From: Io17-Chloro-G2 sp034420695
Lineage (GTDB): Bacteria; Chloroflexota; Dehalococcoidia; Lucifugimonadales; UBA3495
NCBI GenBank assembly: GCA_034420695.1
Contig: DAOULB010000014.1
Span: forward strand, 1 to 64,000
DNA: 64,000 nt
Reading direction: 5' to 3'
Shown in pieces: positions 8,462-16,602 of the stretch. The notes below the pieces were generated by a model. The model was not told where the DNA came from, ran no database searches, and saw only the letters and a list, made by a program, of their open reading frames with translations. A program made the position numbers and the translations under genes. Every line of letters begins with the position of its first letter. The first letter of the stretch is position 1.

Positions 8462-9340
8462 ATGAAGGCCAACCACCAAGTCCCATCCCCGGCGAAACCT
8501 GCATTCAAAATGGATCAACTGGACTCCATTCTCCGGGAGATGGGTTCGGTGATAATCGCCTATTCCGGCGGCGTGGACAGCGCCTTCTTGGCCTTGGCCG
8601 CCCATCGGGCCCTTGGCGACAACGCTCTGGCGGTCACTGCCCAATCCCCCAGCTTGGCCCCGCAAGAACTGCAGGACGCCCGTGCCCTCGCCGATTCCCT
8701 CGGCCTCTGCCACCAAGTGATCAACACCCGGGAAGTTGAACGGCCCGAATACCTGGCCAACAATCCCAACCGCTGTTTCTTCTGCAAAGACGAACTCTAC
8801 ACCCACCTCACAGCTATGGCCTCCCGGCTGCAAATAAATTGGGTGGCCAACGGAACCAATTGGGACGACTTGGGAGACTTTCGCCCTGGACAGGACGCCG
8901 GCAAGCAGTATGGGGTTAGAAGTCCCTTGGTGGAGGCCGGGCTGACCAAGGGCGAAGTGAGGGAATTCTCCAAGGAGCTAGGCCTGCCCGTCTGGGACAA
9001 GCCGGCCCAAGCCTGCCTCTCTTCACGGATTCCCTACGGCACCCCGGTCTCCGTCGAAGCGCTGACCCGCATCGGCCAAGCCGAGGCTTTCCTCCGGGAA
9101 CTGGGCTTGAAACAACTGAGGGTGCGCCACCACGACACCGTCGCCCGCATAGAAATCGAACCCGAAGACTTTTCCCTGGTCTTGGACTCCGTTATACGCG
9201 AGCGAATCACCAAGCGCTTCAAGTCCCTCGGCTACGCCTACGTCACTCTCGACCTCACCGGCTTCCGCTCCGGCAGCATGAACGAGGTCCTTCCTGCATC
9301 GGTCAACTCCGGCCAATCCGGACACCGGAAGGTGCCCTAG
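8462..9340 (+). CDS. larE: LarE-type ATP-dependent sacrificial sulfur transferase
   Basis: 292 residues. The PP-loop SGGVDS at 35-40 binds ATP, which adenylates the pyridine dinucleotide precursor of the nickel-pincer cofactor. Conserved RCFFCK (Cys105, Cys108) and KPAQACLSSR (Cys185) follow; the last corresponds to the cysteine whose sulfur is donated in Lactobacillus plantarum LarE. The start has GGAGGAAGCC upstream. LarB, LarC and the racemase LarA, normally partners, are not in this window, so either they lie elsewhere or the protein serves another sulfur-insertion reaction. Confidence 0.88.
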   Translation: MKANHQVPSPAKPAFKMDQLDSILREMGSVIIAYSGGVDSAFLALAAHRALGDNALAVTAQSPSLAPQELQDARALADSLGLCHQVINTREVERPEYLANNPNRCFFCKDELYTHLTAMASRLQINWVANGTNWDDLGDFRPGQDAGKQYGVRSPLVEAGLTKGEVREFSKELGLPVWDKPAQACLSSRIPYGTPVSVEALTRIGQAEAFLRELGLKQLRVRHHDTVARIEIEPEDFSLVLDSVIRERITKRFKSLGYAYVTLDLTGFRSGSMNEVLPASVNSGQSGHRKVP

Positions 9341-9361
9341 CCCTCGGCTTACCTGCCCCCT

Positions 9362-10117
9362 CTACCCATTGTCCCGCTGCGCCAGGTTTCCGCCGTCCAC
9401 CGGTATGTCCGCGCCGACAATGAAGTCTGCATTGTCCGACACCAAGAAGAGCACGGCCTGAGCTTGGTCGTTCGGCCGTCCCCACCGGCCGCGGGGGATC
9501 GAAGACGGGGTCTCGTCGTCGCTGCGGGCCCGGCCGCCGCCCACCGGCGTCCCGGTCTGGGTCGGTGTCACCGAATTGACCCTGATGCCGTGGGGCGCCA
9601 GCTCCATGGCCGCCCCCCGGGTGAAGTTCAGTATCCCCGCCTTGGCCGTCTGGTAGGCAATGGCTCCGCTCTTGCCCCGGTGCCCAGAGGTCGAGGAAAT
9701 GTTCACTATTGCCCCGCCCCTGCCCTGTTCGATCATTTGCCGGGCCACCCGCTGGGTACACAGGAAAGTGCCGGTCAAGATAACGTCCACCACTTTTCGC
9801 CAGCTTTCCACGTCGGCATCCAGAAGCCCCGCCCGGTGGGTGATGGCCGCGTTGTTCACCAAGATGTCCACGGAACCGTACGATTGCACTGCCAGTTCCA
9901 CCGCCCGGTCCACCTGTTCTTGGTCCGTGATGTCGGCCTCCACCGGCAACGCCTCGAATCCCCGCTCCGCAAGGGCATCAGCAGTAGCCTGGGCCGCATC
10001 GGGGCGCCGGTCCAAACACACCACCTTGGCCCCGTTTTCCGCCAGCGTTGTTGCAATCTGCCTGCCTATGTTGGGTCCGGCCCCCGAGACTACGGCAACC
10101 CTTCCATCCAGAGACAT
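9362..10117 (-). CDS. SDR-family oxidoreductase
   Basis: 251 residues, the classical short-chain dehydrogenase length. The nucleotide-binding turn is SGAGPNIG (a variant of TGxxxGxG), NNAA is present at the usual place, and the catalytic Ser (NISSTSG) and Tyr-x3-Lys (YQTAK) are intact. The C-terminal VDGGN is typical of FabG-like members. A ribosome binding site (GAAGGAGT) precedes the ATG. It ends 21 bases from LarE on the opposite strand. Substrate not predictable. Confidence 0.9.
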   Translation of the reverse strand: MSLDGRVAVVSGAGPNIGRQIATTLAENGAKVVCLDRRPDAAQATADALAERGFEALPVEADITDQEQVDRAVELAVQSYGSVDILVNNAAITHRAGLLDADVESWRKVVDVILTGTFLCTQRVARQMIEQGRGGAIVNISSTSGHRGKSGAIAYQTAKAGILNFTRGAAMELAPHGIRVNSVTPTQTGTPVGGGRARSDDETPSSIPRGRWGRPNDQAQAVLFLVSDNADFIVGADIPVDGGNLAQRDNG

Positions 10118-10438
10118 ACTCCTTCACCTCTCGACGACTCCGCCAGCAAGAATGTTGAACACATCCTGGCCGTCCTGGCGCAAATTCAGCCAGGGAAATG
10201 TCCGCACATTGTACACACACCCAAGCCGCATTTCTTGACGCCACCCTTCCGGCGCGCCAACCGCCCGGCCAAACTCCGGCTCCCACCAAGCTCGTCGTAA
10301 ACTCAGATGGCGGTATCATGTGCAGAATCAGCAAGTTAGCCGGCAACCGATTCTGTACGGCCCTCGTATAATGAGTAGGTGGAAACACGCCATCGGGATG
10401 TTTCCGGGGGGAACTTCTCAATCCTGGAGGTTGACAGC

Positions 10439-11350
10439 ATGGCCCTGCCCGCATTCAGGGGCCGTTCCCTGCGAGACCTGCAATTCAGCCGCAGCTTTGT
10501 CCTTTCCGGTCTATTGGCCGCGGTGGCCCTGATAATTCCCATCGTCGGCTCTCTGCTGATTAATGACGATTCTGGAATCGACGGGGTCAACGGCTTGGTC
10601 GAAGCTCTGTCCGGAAGGTCCAGTTCCCTTCTTGGGGACCTGGGGCTGCTGGCCCCCCTTGGCTTCGCCTTTGCCGCCGGAATGGTGTCCGCGGTTAACC
10701 CCTGCGGCTTCGCCATGTTGCCGGCCTATTTGGGTTTATACCTCGGTTCCGGGCAGGAGGAAGGCGCAGTCGTCAGCACGGCCGGCCAGTTGGGCAAAGC
10801 CCTGCTGGTGGGGCTGGTGGTCACCGCCGGCTTTGTGCTGCTGTTCGGGGTTGCCTGGCTGGTCATCGGGCTGGGCGCCCGCACCTTCGTGATTAACGTC
10901 CTGCCCTGGGTGGGCTTGGGCATCGGGGTCTTCTTGGTCCTGGCCGGGGCCTGGATGGTAGGTGGAGGCAAGCTTTACTCCGGTTTGGCCGCCCGGGCCG
11001 CTTCCAGGTTGGGTGACCCCGGCAAGACCAACATAAAAGGATATTTTATTTTCGGACTGAGCTACGGAACGGCCTCCCTGAGCTGCACCCTCCCTATATT
11101 CCTTGCCGTGGTTGGCACCAGCCTTGCAGTATCCAACATCCTGACCTCTCTGGGCCAGTTCCTGCTATACGCCCTGGGCATGGGCTTGGTCATCTTGGTC
11201 CTGACCTTGGGAATCGCCTTCTTCAGAGGCGCCATGGTTGGTGCCCTGCGCAAGGTCCTGCCCTACGTGCAGCCCGTCGGCTCCTGGCTGATGGTAGTGG
11301 CCGGGGCCTACATTGTCTTCTACTGGCTCACCCTCGGGGGCGTGATGTAA
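10439..11350 (+). CDS. CcdA/DsbD-type transmembrane thiol-redox protein
   Basis: 303 residues with about seven to eight hydrophobic helices. Two conserved cysteine motifs, NPCGFAMLPAY and LSCTLPIFLAVVG, mark the CcdA fold, which carries reducing equivalents from cytoplasmic thioredoxin across the membrane. The ATG at 10439 has TGGAGG upstream. The DUF3179 lipoprotein begins 70 bases downstream on the same strand; it carries a CxxC and would be exported, so CcdA could keep that pair reduced (inference). No thioredoxin-like or ResB gene is adjacent. Confidence 0.87.
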   Translation: MALPAFRGRSLRDLQFSRSFVLSGLLAAVALIIPIVGSLLINDDSGIDGVNGLVEALSGRSSSLLGDLGLLAPLGFAFAAGMVSAVNPCGFAMLPAYLGLYLGSGQEEGAVVSTAGQLGKALLVGLVVTAGFVLLFGVAWLVIGLGARTFVINVLPWVGLGIGVFLVLAGAWMVGGGKLYSGLAARAASRLGDPGKTNIKGYFIFGLSYGTASLSCTLPIFLAVVGTSLAVSNILTSLGQFLLYALGMGLVILVLTLGIAFFRGAMVGALRKVLPYVQPVGSWLMVVAGAYIVFYWLTLGGVM

Positions 11351-11420
11351 TGACGTACGCGGCTCTCGGTGCATCCCCTCAGTGTAGCCCACCTTTCAAT
11401 ATTTCAGACCGGCGTCCCCT

Positions 11421-12818
11421 GTGAAGCTGGCAATAAGCAACTGCAAGGCATGCTTGGCCTTGGCCGTTGCCGTATTACTGTTGCTGCCGGCCCTATCTGC
11501 GTGTCTGGAGAGCGGGGTTGACTCCCAGGCCCCCTTCACCGTGTCCGAAACTCCGCCCTTCACCAGCGTCGAGACCCCGCCTTTCACCTCCAACGAAACC
11601 CCGCCCTTTTCTGGAACGGGCAGCTACGAGGCCTTGACCATTGAAGGAATCACTCCCGGCCAGCCGGACCCGGAAAGCCCGGAGAACGGCGCCCCCTCCA
11701 AGTTAGAAGACTTGGGCCCCGCCCCTGGAATTCAACCTGATCCCAATTACCAGCAGGCCTTGGACGACGCCGGGCTGAGCACTAGGGGCTGGGACACCGA
11801 CTTCAGCCTTCACTCGGTTCCCTTCAGTGAAATCATATCCGGGGGTGTCCCCAAGGACGGCATCCCCCCATTGGACTCGCCCAATTTCGTTGAACCGGCC
11901 GAAGCTGGCCAATGGCTGGGCGACAGAGAGCCCGTCATTTCCTTCGAGCTAAACGGCGACGCCAGGGCCTATCCCCTCCAGATTCTCACCTGGCACGAAA
12001 TAGTCAACGACCAAGTCGGCGGCACACCGGTGGCCGTAACTTTCTGCCCTCTGTGCAACTCGGCCATTGTGTTCGACCGGCGGTTGGAGGGAGTGACCTT
12101 GGACTTCGGCACCTCGGGGCGCCTGCGCCACAGCGACCTCATCATGTGGGACCGCCAGACCCAGTCCTGGTGGCAGCAGCTTACCGGGAACGCCATTGTC
12201 GGTCAGTTGACCGGCAGGCAACTGGACTTCCTGCCTGCGGCGATCGTTTCTTGGGCCGCCTTCAAGGAAGCCTATCCCCAAGGCCGCGTCCTGTCCCGGA
12301 ACACCGGCCACGTACGCCGCTACGGCCAGAACCCCTACGGTGGCTACGACGATACAGCCCGCCCGCCTTTCCTGTACCGGGGAGACTTGGATGGCAGGCT
12401 TCTCCCCAAGGAACGGGTGGTCGCCCTCAATATTGAAGGGCGTGACCTGGCCTTTCCTTACACTGTCTTGGAGAAGGAGGGGGTGGTCAATTACACGGTT
12501 GGGAGCCGGGATATTGCTGTTTTCTATGAAAAGGGGACGGCCTCAGCCCTGGACAGTATCTCAATAAAGGATTCCAGGGATGTTGGAGCGGCTGCGGTCT
12601 ACGACGCCACCCTGCAGGGTCGCAAACTGACCTTCCGGAAGTCAGGAGGCGGTTTCACCGACAACGAAACCGGCAGTACCTGGAACTTGCTGGGACAGGC
12701 TGAAAGCGGCGAACTGCAGGGGGCTACCCTGACCCCCGTAGTTCACGCCAACCACTTCTGGTTTGCCTGGGCCGCTTTCAAGCCCGACACTGTAATCTAT
12801 CAAGGAAGCGGCGGGTAG
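11421..12818 (+). CDS. DUF3179 domain lipoprotein with CPLC motif
   Basis: 465 residues from a GTG start. A signal peptide ends in LSAC, making Cys28 the lipidated residue. Residues about 38-64 contain a degenerate decapeptide repeat built on ETPPFTS. The DUF3179 domain follows, with EIVNDQVGGTPVAVTFCPLC: Cys209 and Cys212 form the family CxxC. It sits directly behind CcdA, suggesting an extracytoplasmic thiol-redox function, but the family has no established activity. The paralogue at 21.4-23.0 kb has UGA in place of the first of these cysteines. Confidence 0.88.
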   Translation: MKLAISNCKACLALAVAVLLLLPALSACLESGVDSQAPFTVSETPPFTSVETPPFTSNETPPFSGTGSYEALTIEGITPGQPDPESPENGAPSKLEDLGPAPGIQPDPNYQQALDDAGLSTRGWDTDFSLHSVPFSEIISGGVPKDGIPPLDSPNFVEPAEAGQWLGDREPVISFELNGDARAYPLQILTWHEIVNDQVGGTPVAVTFCPLCNSAIVFDRRLEGVTLDFGTSGRLRHSDLIMWDRQTQSWWQQLTGNAIVGQLTGRQLDFLPAAIVSWAAFKEAYPQGRVLSRNTGHVRRYGQNPYGGYDDTARPPFLYRGDLDGRLLPKERVVALNIEGRDLAFPYTVLEKEGVVNYTVGSRDIAVFYEKGTASALDSISIKDSRDVGAAAVYDATLQGRKLTFRKSGGGFTDNETGSTWNLLGQAESGELQGATLTPVVHANHFWFAWAAFKPDTVIYQGSGG

Positions 12819-12857
12819 AGCGCCCGGTCCATCTCTGTGTCGCTTTGCCCCTGTAAT

Positions 12858-13253
12858 TCAGCCGCCTATTACGGCGATGGCTTCCACTTCGACCAGCAGT
12901 CCCGGGTCTGCCAACCCCGCCACCACCACGGTTGTGCTGGTAGGCCGCCCTTCGGCGGGCAGTATCTCCTGGCGGGCCGGCCGTATCTTGGCCACGTTTT
13001 CCGCCCCTACCACGTAGGTGGTGGTCTTGACCAAGTCCTTCAGCTCGGCCCCGGCTGACCGCAGCGCCAGTTCCAAGTTGGCCCACACCTGCCGTATCTG
13101 GGCCACCGCATCGCCGTGGTGGGTTGTGTTGCCGTCCAGTCCACGGGAAACCTGTCCCGCCACGTATACCGTGTTTCCCACTTTCACCACGTGGTTGTAC
13201 AGGTTTCCCGGCGGCGGCGCCACTCCGGGAGGGTTGAAATATTCGGGTGCCAC
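12858..13253 (-). CDS. RidA/YjgF family enamine/imine deaminase
   Basis: 131 residues, full family length. Typical segments are VGNTVYVAGQVS, the AVAQIRQVWANLELAL helix and the RPTSTTVVV region near the active-site cleft, where family members hydrolyse reactive enamines or imines to ketones and ammonia. Start is GTG behind GAGGAGGG. In this genomic style such proteins often accompany amine or aromatic catabolism. Confidence 0.9.
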   Translation of the reverse strand: MAPEYFNPPGVAPPPGNLYNHVVKVGNTVYVAGQVSRGLDGNTTHHGDAVAQIRQVWANLELALRSAGAELKDLVKTTTYVVGAENVAKIRPARQEILPAEGRPTSTTVVVAGLADPGLLVEVEAIAVIGG

Positions 13254-13331
13254 TCTTGGGCCCTCCTCTTGCTCCGTTGCGTTTGCCCTGGTGTCCAGGG
13301 AACGGCGCAGGCGTCAACTGCACCGGGCGGG

Positions 13332-13544
13332 CTAGGTGCGCCCCTCGGAGTGACCTCCCTGGTCTATGGCGATGATGTCGTCAGAGGACACCCAAGTCTC
13401 GGATCCCACCATGCTGGCGTCCCCCATGGCGTCCAGATAGCGCACTTGTACTTGGAAGGCCGCCGCGTCTATCTCTATGATTTCCGCCAAGTCGCCTGAT
13501 GAGAGCATTACGCGGTTTTCAACTGTGAGTTCGTCCGGATTCAC
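13332..13544 (-). CDS. Small hypothetical protein
   Basis: 70 residues if it begins at the GTG at 13544, which has an excellent site (GGGAGGAG). An upstream extension exists but lacks a site and looks non-coding. The middle (RVMLSSGDLAEIIEI, FQVQVRYLD, SETWVSSDDIIAI) alternates strands and turns like a small SH3- or KOW-type barrel. No catalytic motif. Follows RidA by about 80 bases in the order of transcription. Confidence 0.6.
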   Translation of the reverse strand: MNPDELTVENRVMLSSGDLAEIIEIDAAAFQVQVRYLDAMGDASMVGSETWVSSDDIIAIDQGGHSEGRT

Positions 13545-13780
13545 GGATATCTCCTCCCTTATCGCCTGAATATCCGGCTGGGTTTCAACGATGCCTGCGC
13601 CCGCGCTGGCCCATGCCAAGAGCGCGGGCAAGGCGTTTCAGCATAGAATCAGTCCTGGTTTTTCGTCCCTTCGTCTTGCGGCTGGAGCATTCAACGCAGG
13701 TGCACGCCGGCGGATGCTGGCCGTGTATCCATTCGCTGCGCACCTTGGTTTACTTCTCCCGCCGGACTACCAGGCCCGAA

Positions 13781-15085
13781 TCAAAATACCGGTTGGTCCA
13801 GCTTCCGCTCCGGTTCCAAGCCCTGGATCATTTCCCGGAGCACCGGAGAATATTTGCTGGCCGCGCCGGTGCGCCGTAGCAACCCGCGGTGGACGAACTC
13901 CCAGGGGTCTTCCTGCCCTTCCCAAGGCAGGTCGATGCAAACGTTGGTGGCTGGGTCGCGGAAGACGTTCATCGGCTCCCCGCCGTCCTCGACTATTGCC
14001 ATCTGCTGACGGAGCATCCTGCGATAGAGGATGATTCCCTTGTCGGACTCGCCGAGCTTTTCCTTGGACCGGTCGGACACCGGGCCCTGGGTAATCCAGG
14101 CCATGATGTCCTGCCCGCTGTTGTTGTCCATCAGCGACCAGTCGCTCTCGCCGCGGGCGTCGATGGGCAGAGGCACCTTGTAGTGAGGCACGGTCTCCTG
14201 CGCCGGCACCTCGGAGCCCGGGTCCTGGTGGTAGGCGGCGAACCACACGTGCAGGGTATGGGTGTCGTCGATGGGCACCCGGTACTGGAAGTTGTTTCCC
14301 ACCCGCAGGATGTTGGGGAACACCACGGGATGGCCGATGCGCCATTCCGGGTCCGATTCCTGCCGGCCCTCGACTACCCTGCGCTTGATGATGCCGTGCT
14401 GGAACTCGTCAAACCCGATCTTCTCGTGGGAGTTCCCGATCGTCAGCCCGCTGTTGGCCCCGTCCCCCAACCTGTAGTTCATGCGTTTCAGGTCGCTGCG
14501 GCCCAACCGTTCCAGAACATAGTTGGAAAAGGCTGTGTGCAGCCACTCGGTGTGGGTGGGGTCCATCGAGTTTTCCATAACTTGCAGGTAATTGCAGGGA
14601 AGCACCGCGGTGCCGATGTCCCGGAGCACGTTGTCCCAAGCGAAGAGGTCCCATCGGGGCAGCAGGGGAGCCGGGTGGGGCCCCATGTATATGAAAATCA
14701 GCCCTCCCATTTCCTGGGCCGGGTAGGCCCTGACTTTCACCCGGCTGGGAAAAGTGCTCTCCGGCGACTCCGCCGGCATTTCCAGGCACTGGCCCGTCTG
14801 GTCGAACATCCACCCGTGGTAGGGGCAGCGAAGCCCCTCCTCTTCGGGGATGCCGTACGCCATGGAGATCCTGCGGTGTGGGCAAACGTTGTCGATGACC
14901 CCGAAGCGGCCCTTGCGGTCCTTGTAGAGGACCATGTCCTCTCCCAGCAGCCGCACCTCCTTCACCGGGTTCTCATCCAGCTCCACAGTGGCCGCCACCG
15001 GATGCCAGTAGCGCCTCATCAGTTCGCCCATGGGAGTTCCCGGGCCCACCTGGGTGATTCTTTCGTTTTCCTTTACCGTTAGCAT
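13781..15085 (-). CDS. Rieske [2Fe-2S] non-heme iron oxygenase, large subunit (copy 3)
   Basis: 434 residues. Ligands are Cys68, His70, Cys87 and His90 for the cluster, and Asp175, His178 and His183 (DPTHTEWLH) for the iron. It is closest to copy 2 in the first 180 residues and carries a small insertion around 195-215 (RLGDGANSG). The start has TGGAGGAC upstream. Electron-transfer partners must come from elsewhere in the genome. Confidence 0.93.
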   Translation of the reverse strand: MLTVKENERITQVGPGTPMGELMRRYWHPVAATVELDENPVKEVRLLGEDMVLYKDRKGRFGVIDNVCPHRRISMAYGIPEEEGLRCPYHGWMFDQTGQCLEMPAESPESTFPSRVKVRAYPAQEMGGLIFIYMGPHPAPLLPRWDLFAWDNVLRDIGTAVLPCNYLQVMENSMDPTHTEWLHTAFSNYVLERLGRSDLKRMNYRLGDGANSGLTIGNSHEKIGFDEFQHGIIKRRVVEGRQESDPEWRIGHPVVFPNILRVGNNFQYRVPIDDTHTLHVWFAAYHQDPGSEVPAQETVPHYKVPLPIDARGESDWSLMDNNSGQDIMAWITQGPVSDRSKEKLGESDKGIILYRRMLRQQMAIVEDGGEPMNVFRDPATNVCIDLPWEGQEDPWEFVHRGLLRRTGAASKYSPVLREMIQGLEPERKLDQPVF

Positions 15086-15205
15086 TCTGCGTCCTCCACT
15101 TGGCCTCCGGTCTGGGCCGGATAGACCATACTACCACAAGGGTTAATCAACAAAGCCAAGCCCGCCTTCCCCCTCGGCGCCAAGCCCGGCATCTCTCAAT
15201 TGCGC

Positions 15206-15934
15206 TCAAGAGACTGCCTCCGCATCCTTCTGGGCTCGCCAGACCGACAGGTGTTCCAACACCTCTCCCAAGGGCAGCACATCGGCGTACTTCTGGTTCA
15301 TGTCGAAAAGATTGATGGCGTGGGAAGCTTCATGCCGGTCGAACACGCACTCTTCCACCACTATCATCCGGTAGCGGTTGGTGCAGCCGTCCACCACACT
15401 GGCCCTGACGCAACCGCTGGTGCTCTCGCCGCATGCAATAACAGTGTCCACACCCAAGTAGTTTAGGTGTCCAAGGAGAGGAGTTCCCCAAAACGCGCTT
15501 GGCGAGGATTTCAACAGGACCGGTTCCCCGGGCAAAGGCCCAACCTCGTCGATGATGTCACCCCGGCGCTCCCACCGTTCCTGGGCTTCCGGTGTTCGCT
15601 CCACTTTGCTGGCCGACTTCTTCAACTCGGACCAGCCCTTGATGCCGGGATCGTTCAGGCTGGTCATGTGGACTATGGGAATGCGGGCGTCCCGTGCCGC
15701 TTGCAGCAATGTCTGGATGTGTGGCACGGCGTCCCAAGCGTCCAAGCCGCAACTGCTCGGCCAGTCGGCCACGGCGTCCAGAAGATGCTGGGGGTGGTCG
15801 CCGAACACCCACCGGTATAGGTCGATCAGCAAAAGAGCTGGATTTTCGCCAAACCCTACGTTGCCGTGGGGGACCAACTCCAAATGCGCCTTGTCCTGTT
15901 CGGTCAGGAACTTGTCCCAGACCCTTTCGCCCAT
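15206..15934 (-). CDS. Isochorismatase-family cysteine hydrolase
   Basis: 242 residues from the ATG at 15934 (GGGAGGCG upstream). The catalytic triad of the fold is visible: Asp38 (LLLIDLY), Lys142 (LLKSSPSAF) and Cys175 (STSGCVRAS). Members hydrolyse amides such as N-carbamoylsarcosine, nicotinamide or biuret, or enol ethers such as isochorismate. The neighbouring Rieske oxygenase suggests nitrogen-containing organic compounds as substrates, which is inference. Confidence 0.9.
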   Translation of the reverse strand: MGERVWDKFLTEQDKAHLELVPHGNVGFGENPALLLIDLYRWVFGDHPQHLLDAVADWPSSCGLDAWDAVPHIQTLLQAARDARIPIVHMTSLNDPGIKGWSELKKSASKVERTPEAQERWERRGDIIDEVGPLPGEPVLLKSSPSAFWGTPLLGHLNYLGVDTVIACGESTSGCVRASVVDGCTNRYRMIVVEECVFDRHEASHAINLFDMNQKYADVLPLGEVLEHLSVWRAQKDAEAVS

Positions 15935-16239
15935 GCACGCCTCCCGCGGTGTAGATTTTTGCCTGTGCTGCCAAGGCTGCCGGCTCGTACATATCATACC
16001 GGCCGCAGAAGTTCAGCTTTGGCCTGAATCTACCATCGCCCCCGGATACAGTCAACGTTTACCCGGCAGGTTTCCAACAGCATGGCCATCTCCACCAACC
16101 CGCATGGCCAGGGACTCTGGTGCCTGCGGAAGATGCTGTCCAGCGGTACATTACCCTCGACGACGACAGCCGGTTGACGACGGAACTGGTCGCCCTCTAG
16201 TACCTCCACATGCCTCCCGGGCGGGAATATAATTGAGTT
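15935..16239. other. Intergenic region before the toxin remnant
   Basis: About 300 bases with several short overlapping open frames on both strands, none with a ribosome binding site. A TATAAT at 16228-16233 sits just 6 bases before the toxin GTG. Confidence 0.45.
16228..16233 (+). promoter_or_regulatory. Candidate -10 element giving a leaderless transcript
   Basis: TATAAT ends 6 bases before the toxin GTG at 16240, so transcription would begin at or next to the start codon. No Shine-Dalgarno sequence is present, consistent with leaderless translation. No clear -35. Confidence 0.35.
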
Positions 16240-16602
16240 GTGCCTTGGGAGGTTGAATACACGGACCAATTTGGACAATGGTGGAGGGACCTGTCGGAGG
16301 ACCAGCAAAACGCTGTGGCCGCCAGGGTGGAATTACTGATGGAACGCGGCCCCAACCTTACCCACCCCCATTCCTCGCACATCACGAGCTCCCGCCACGG
16401 GCGGATGCGGGAACTCCGGGTTCAACAGGCAGGTAGGCCCCTCCGTGTGCTGTACGCCTTTGACCCCAGGCGGACATCCATCCTGTAAATCGGCGGGGAC
16501 AAAACGGGCAACGACCGATTTTATGAGGAATACGTGCCCGCAGCTGATAGCTTGTACGACGAACACTTGGAAGAATTACGCGAGGAGGGGTTGATCGAAT
16601 GA
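16240..16602 (+). pseudogene. HigB/RelE-type toxin interrupted by an in-frame UAA
   Basis: The first 82 codons encode the phage Gp49-like RelE/HigB toxin fold (WEVEYTDQFGQWW, MRELRVQQAGRPLRVLYAFDPRRT). A TAA at 16486-16488 interrupts it just before the normally conserved IGGDKTGNDRF segment. The same frame then continues 37 codons to a stop at 16600-16602, giving the full 121-codon family length. The ancestral stop overlaps the next ATG by four bases (ATGA), the usual toxin-antitoxin coupling. A single base change, for example from TTA, would explain the stop. The truncated product lacks the C-terminal strand and tail and is probably inactive. Confidence 0.8.

Noticed and set aside
7109..8833. 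574-codon open frame on the minus strand
   Set aside because: It lies antisense to Rieske copy 2 and LarE, lacks a ribosome binding site and family motifs; it arises from GC-biased codon use.
13889..15082. 397-codon plus-strand frame
   Set aside because: Antisense to Rieske copy 3; no start signal.
16486..16488. Recoding of the toxin stop
   Set aside because: The codon is UAA, which is not used for selenocysteine or pyrrolysine; nonsense mutation is simpler.
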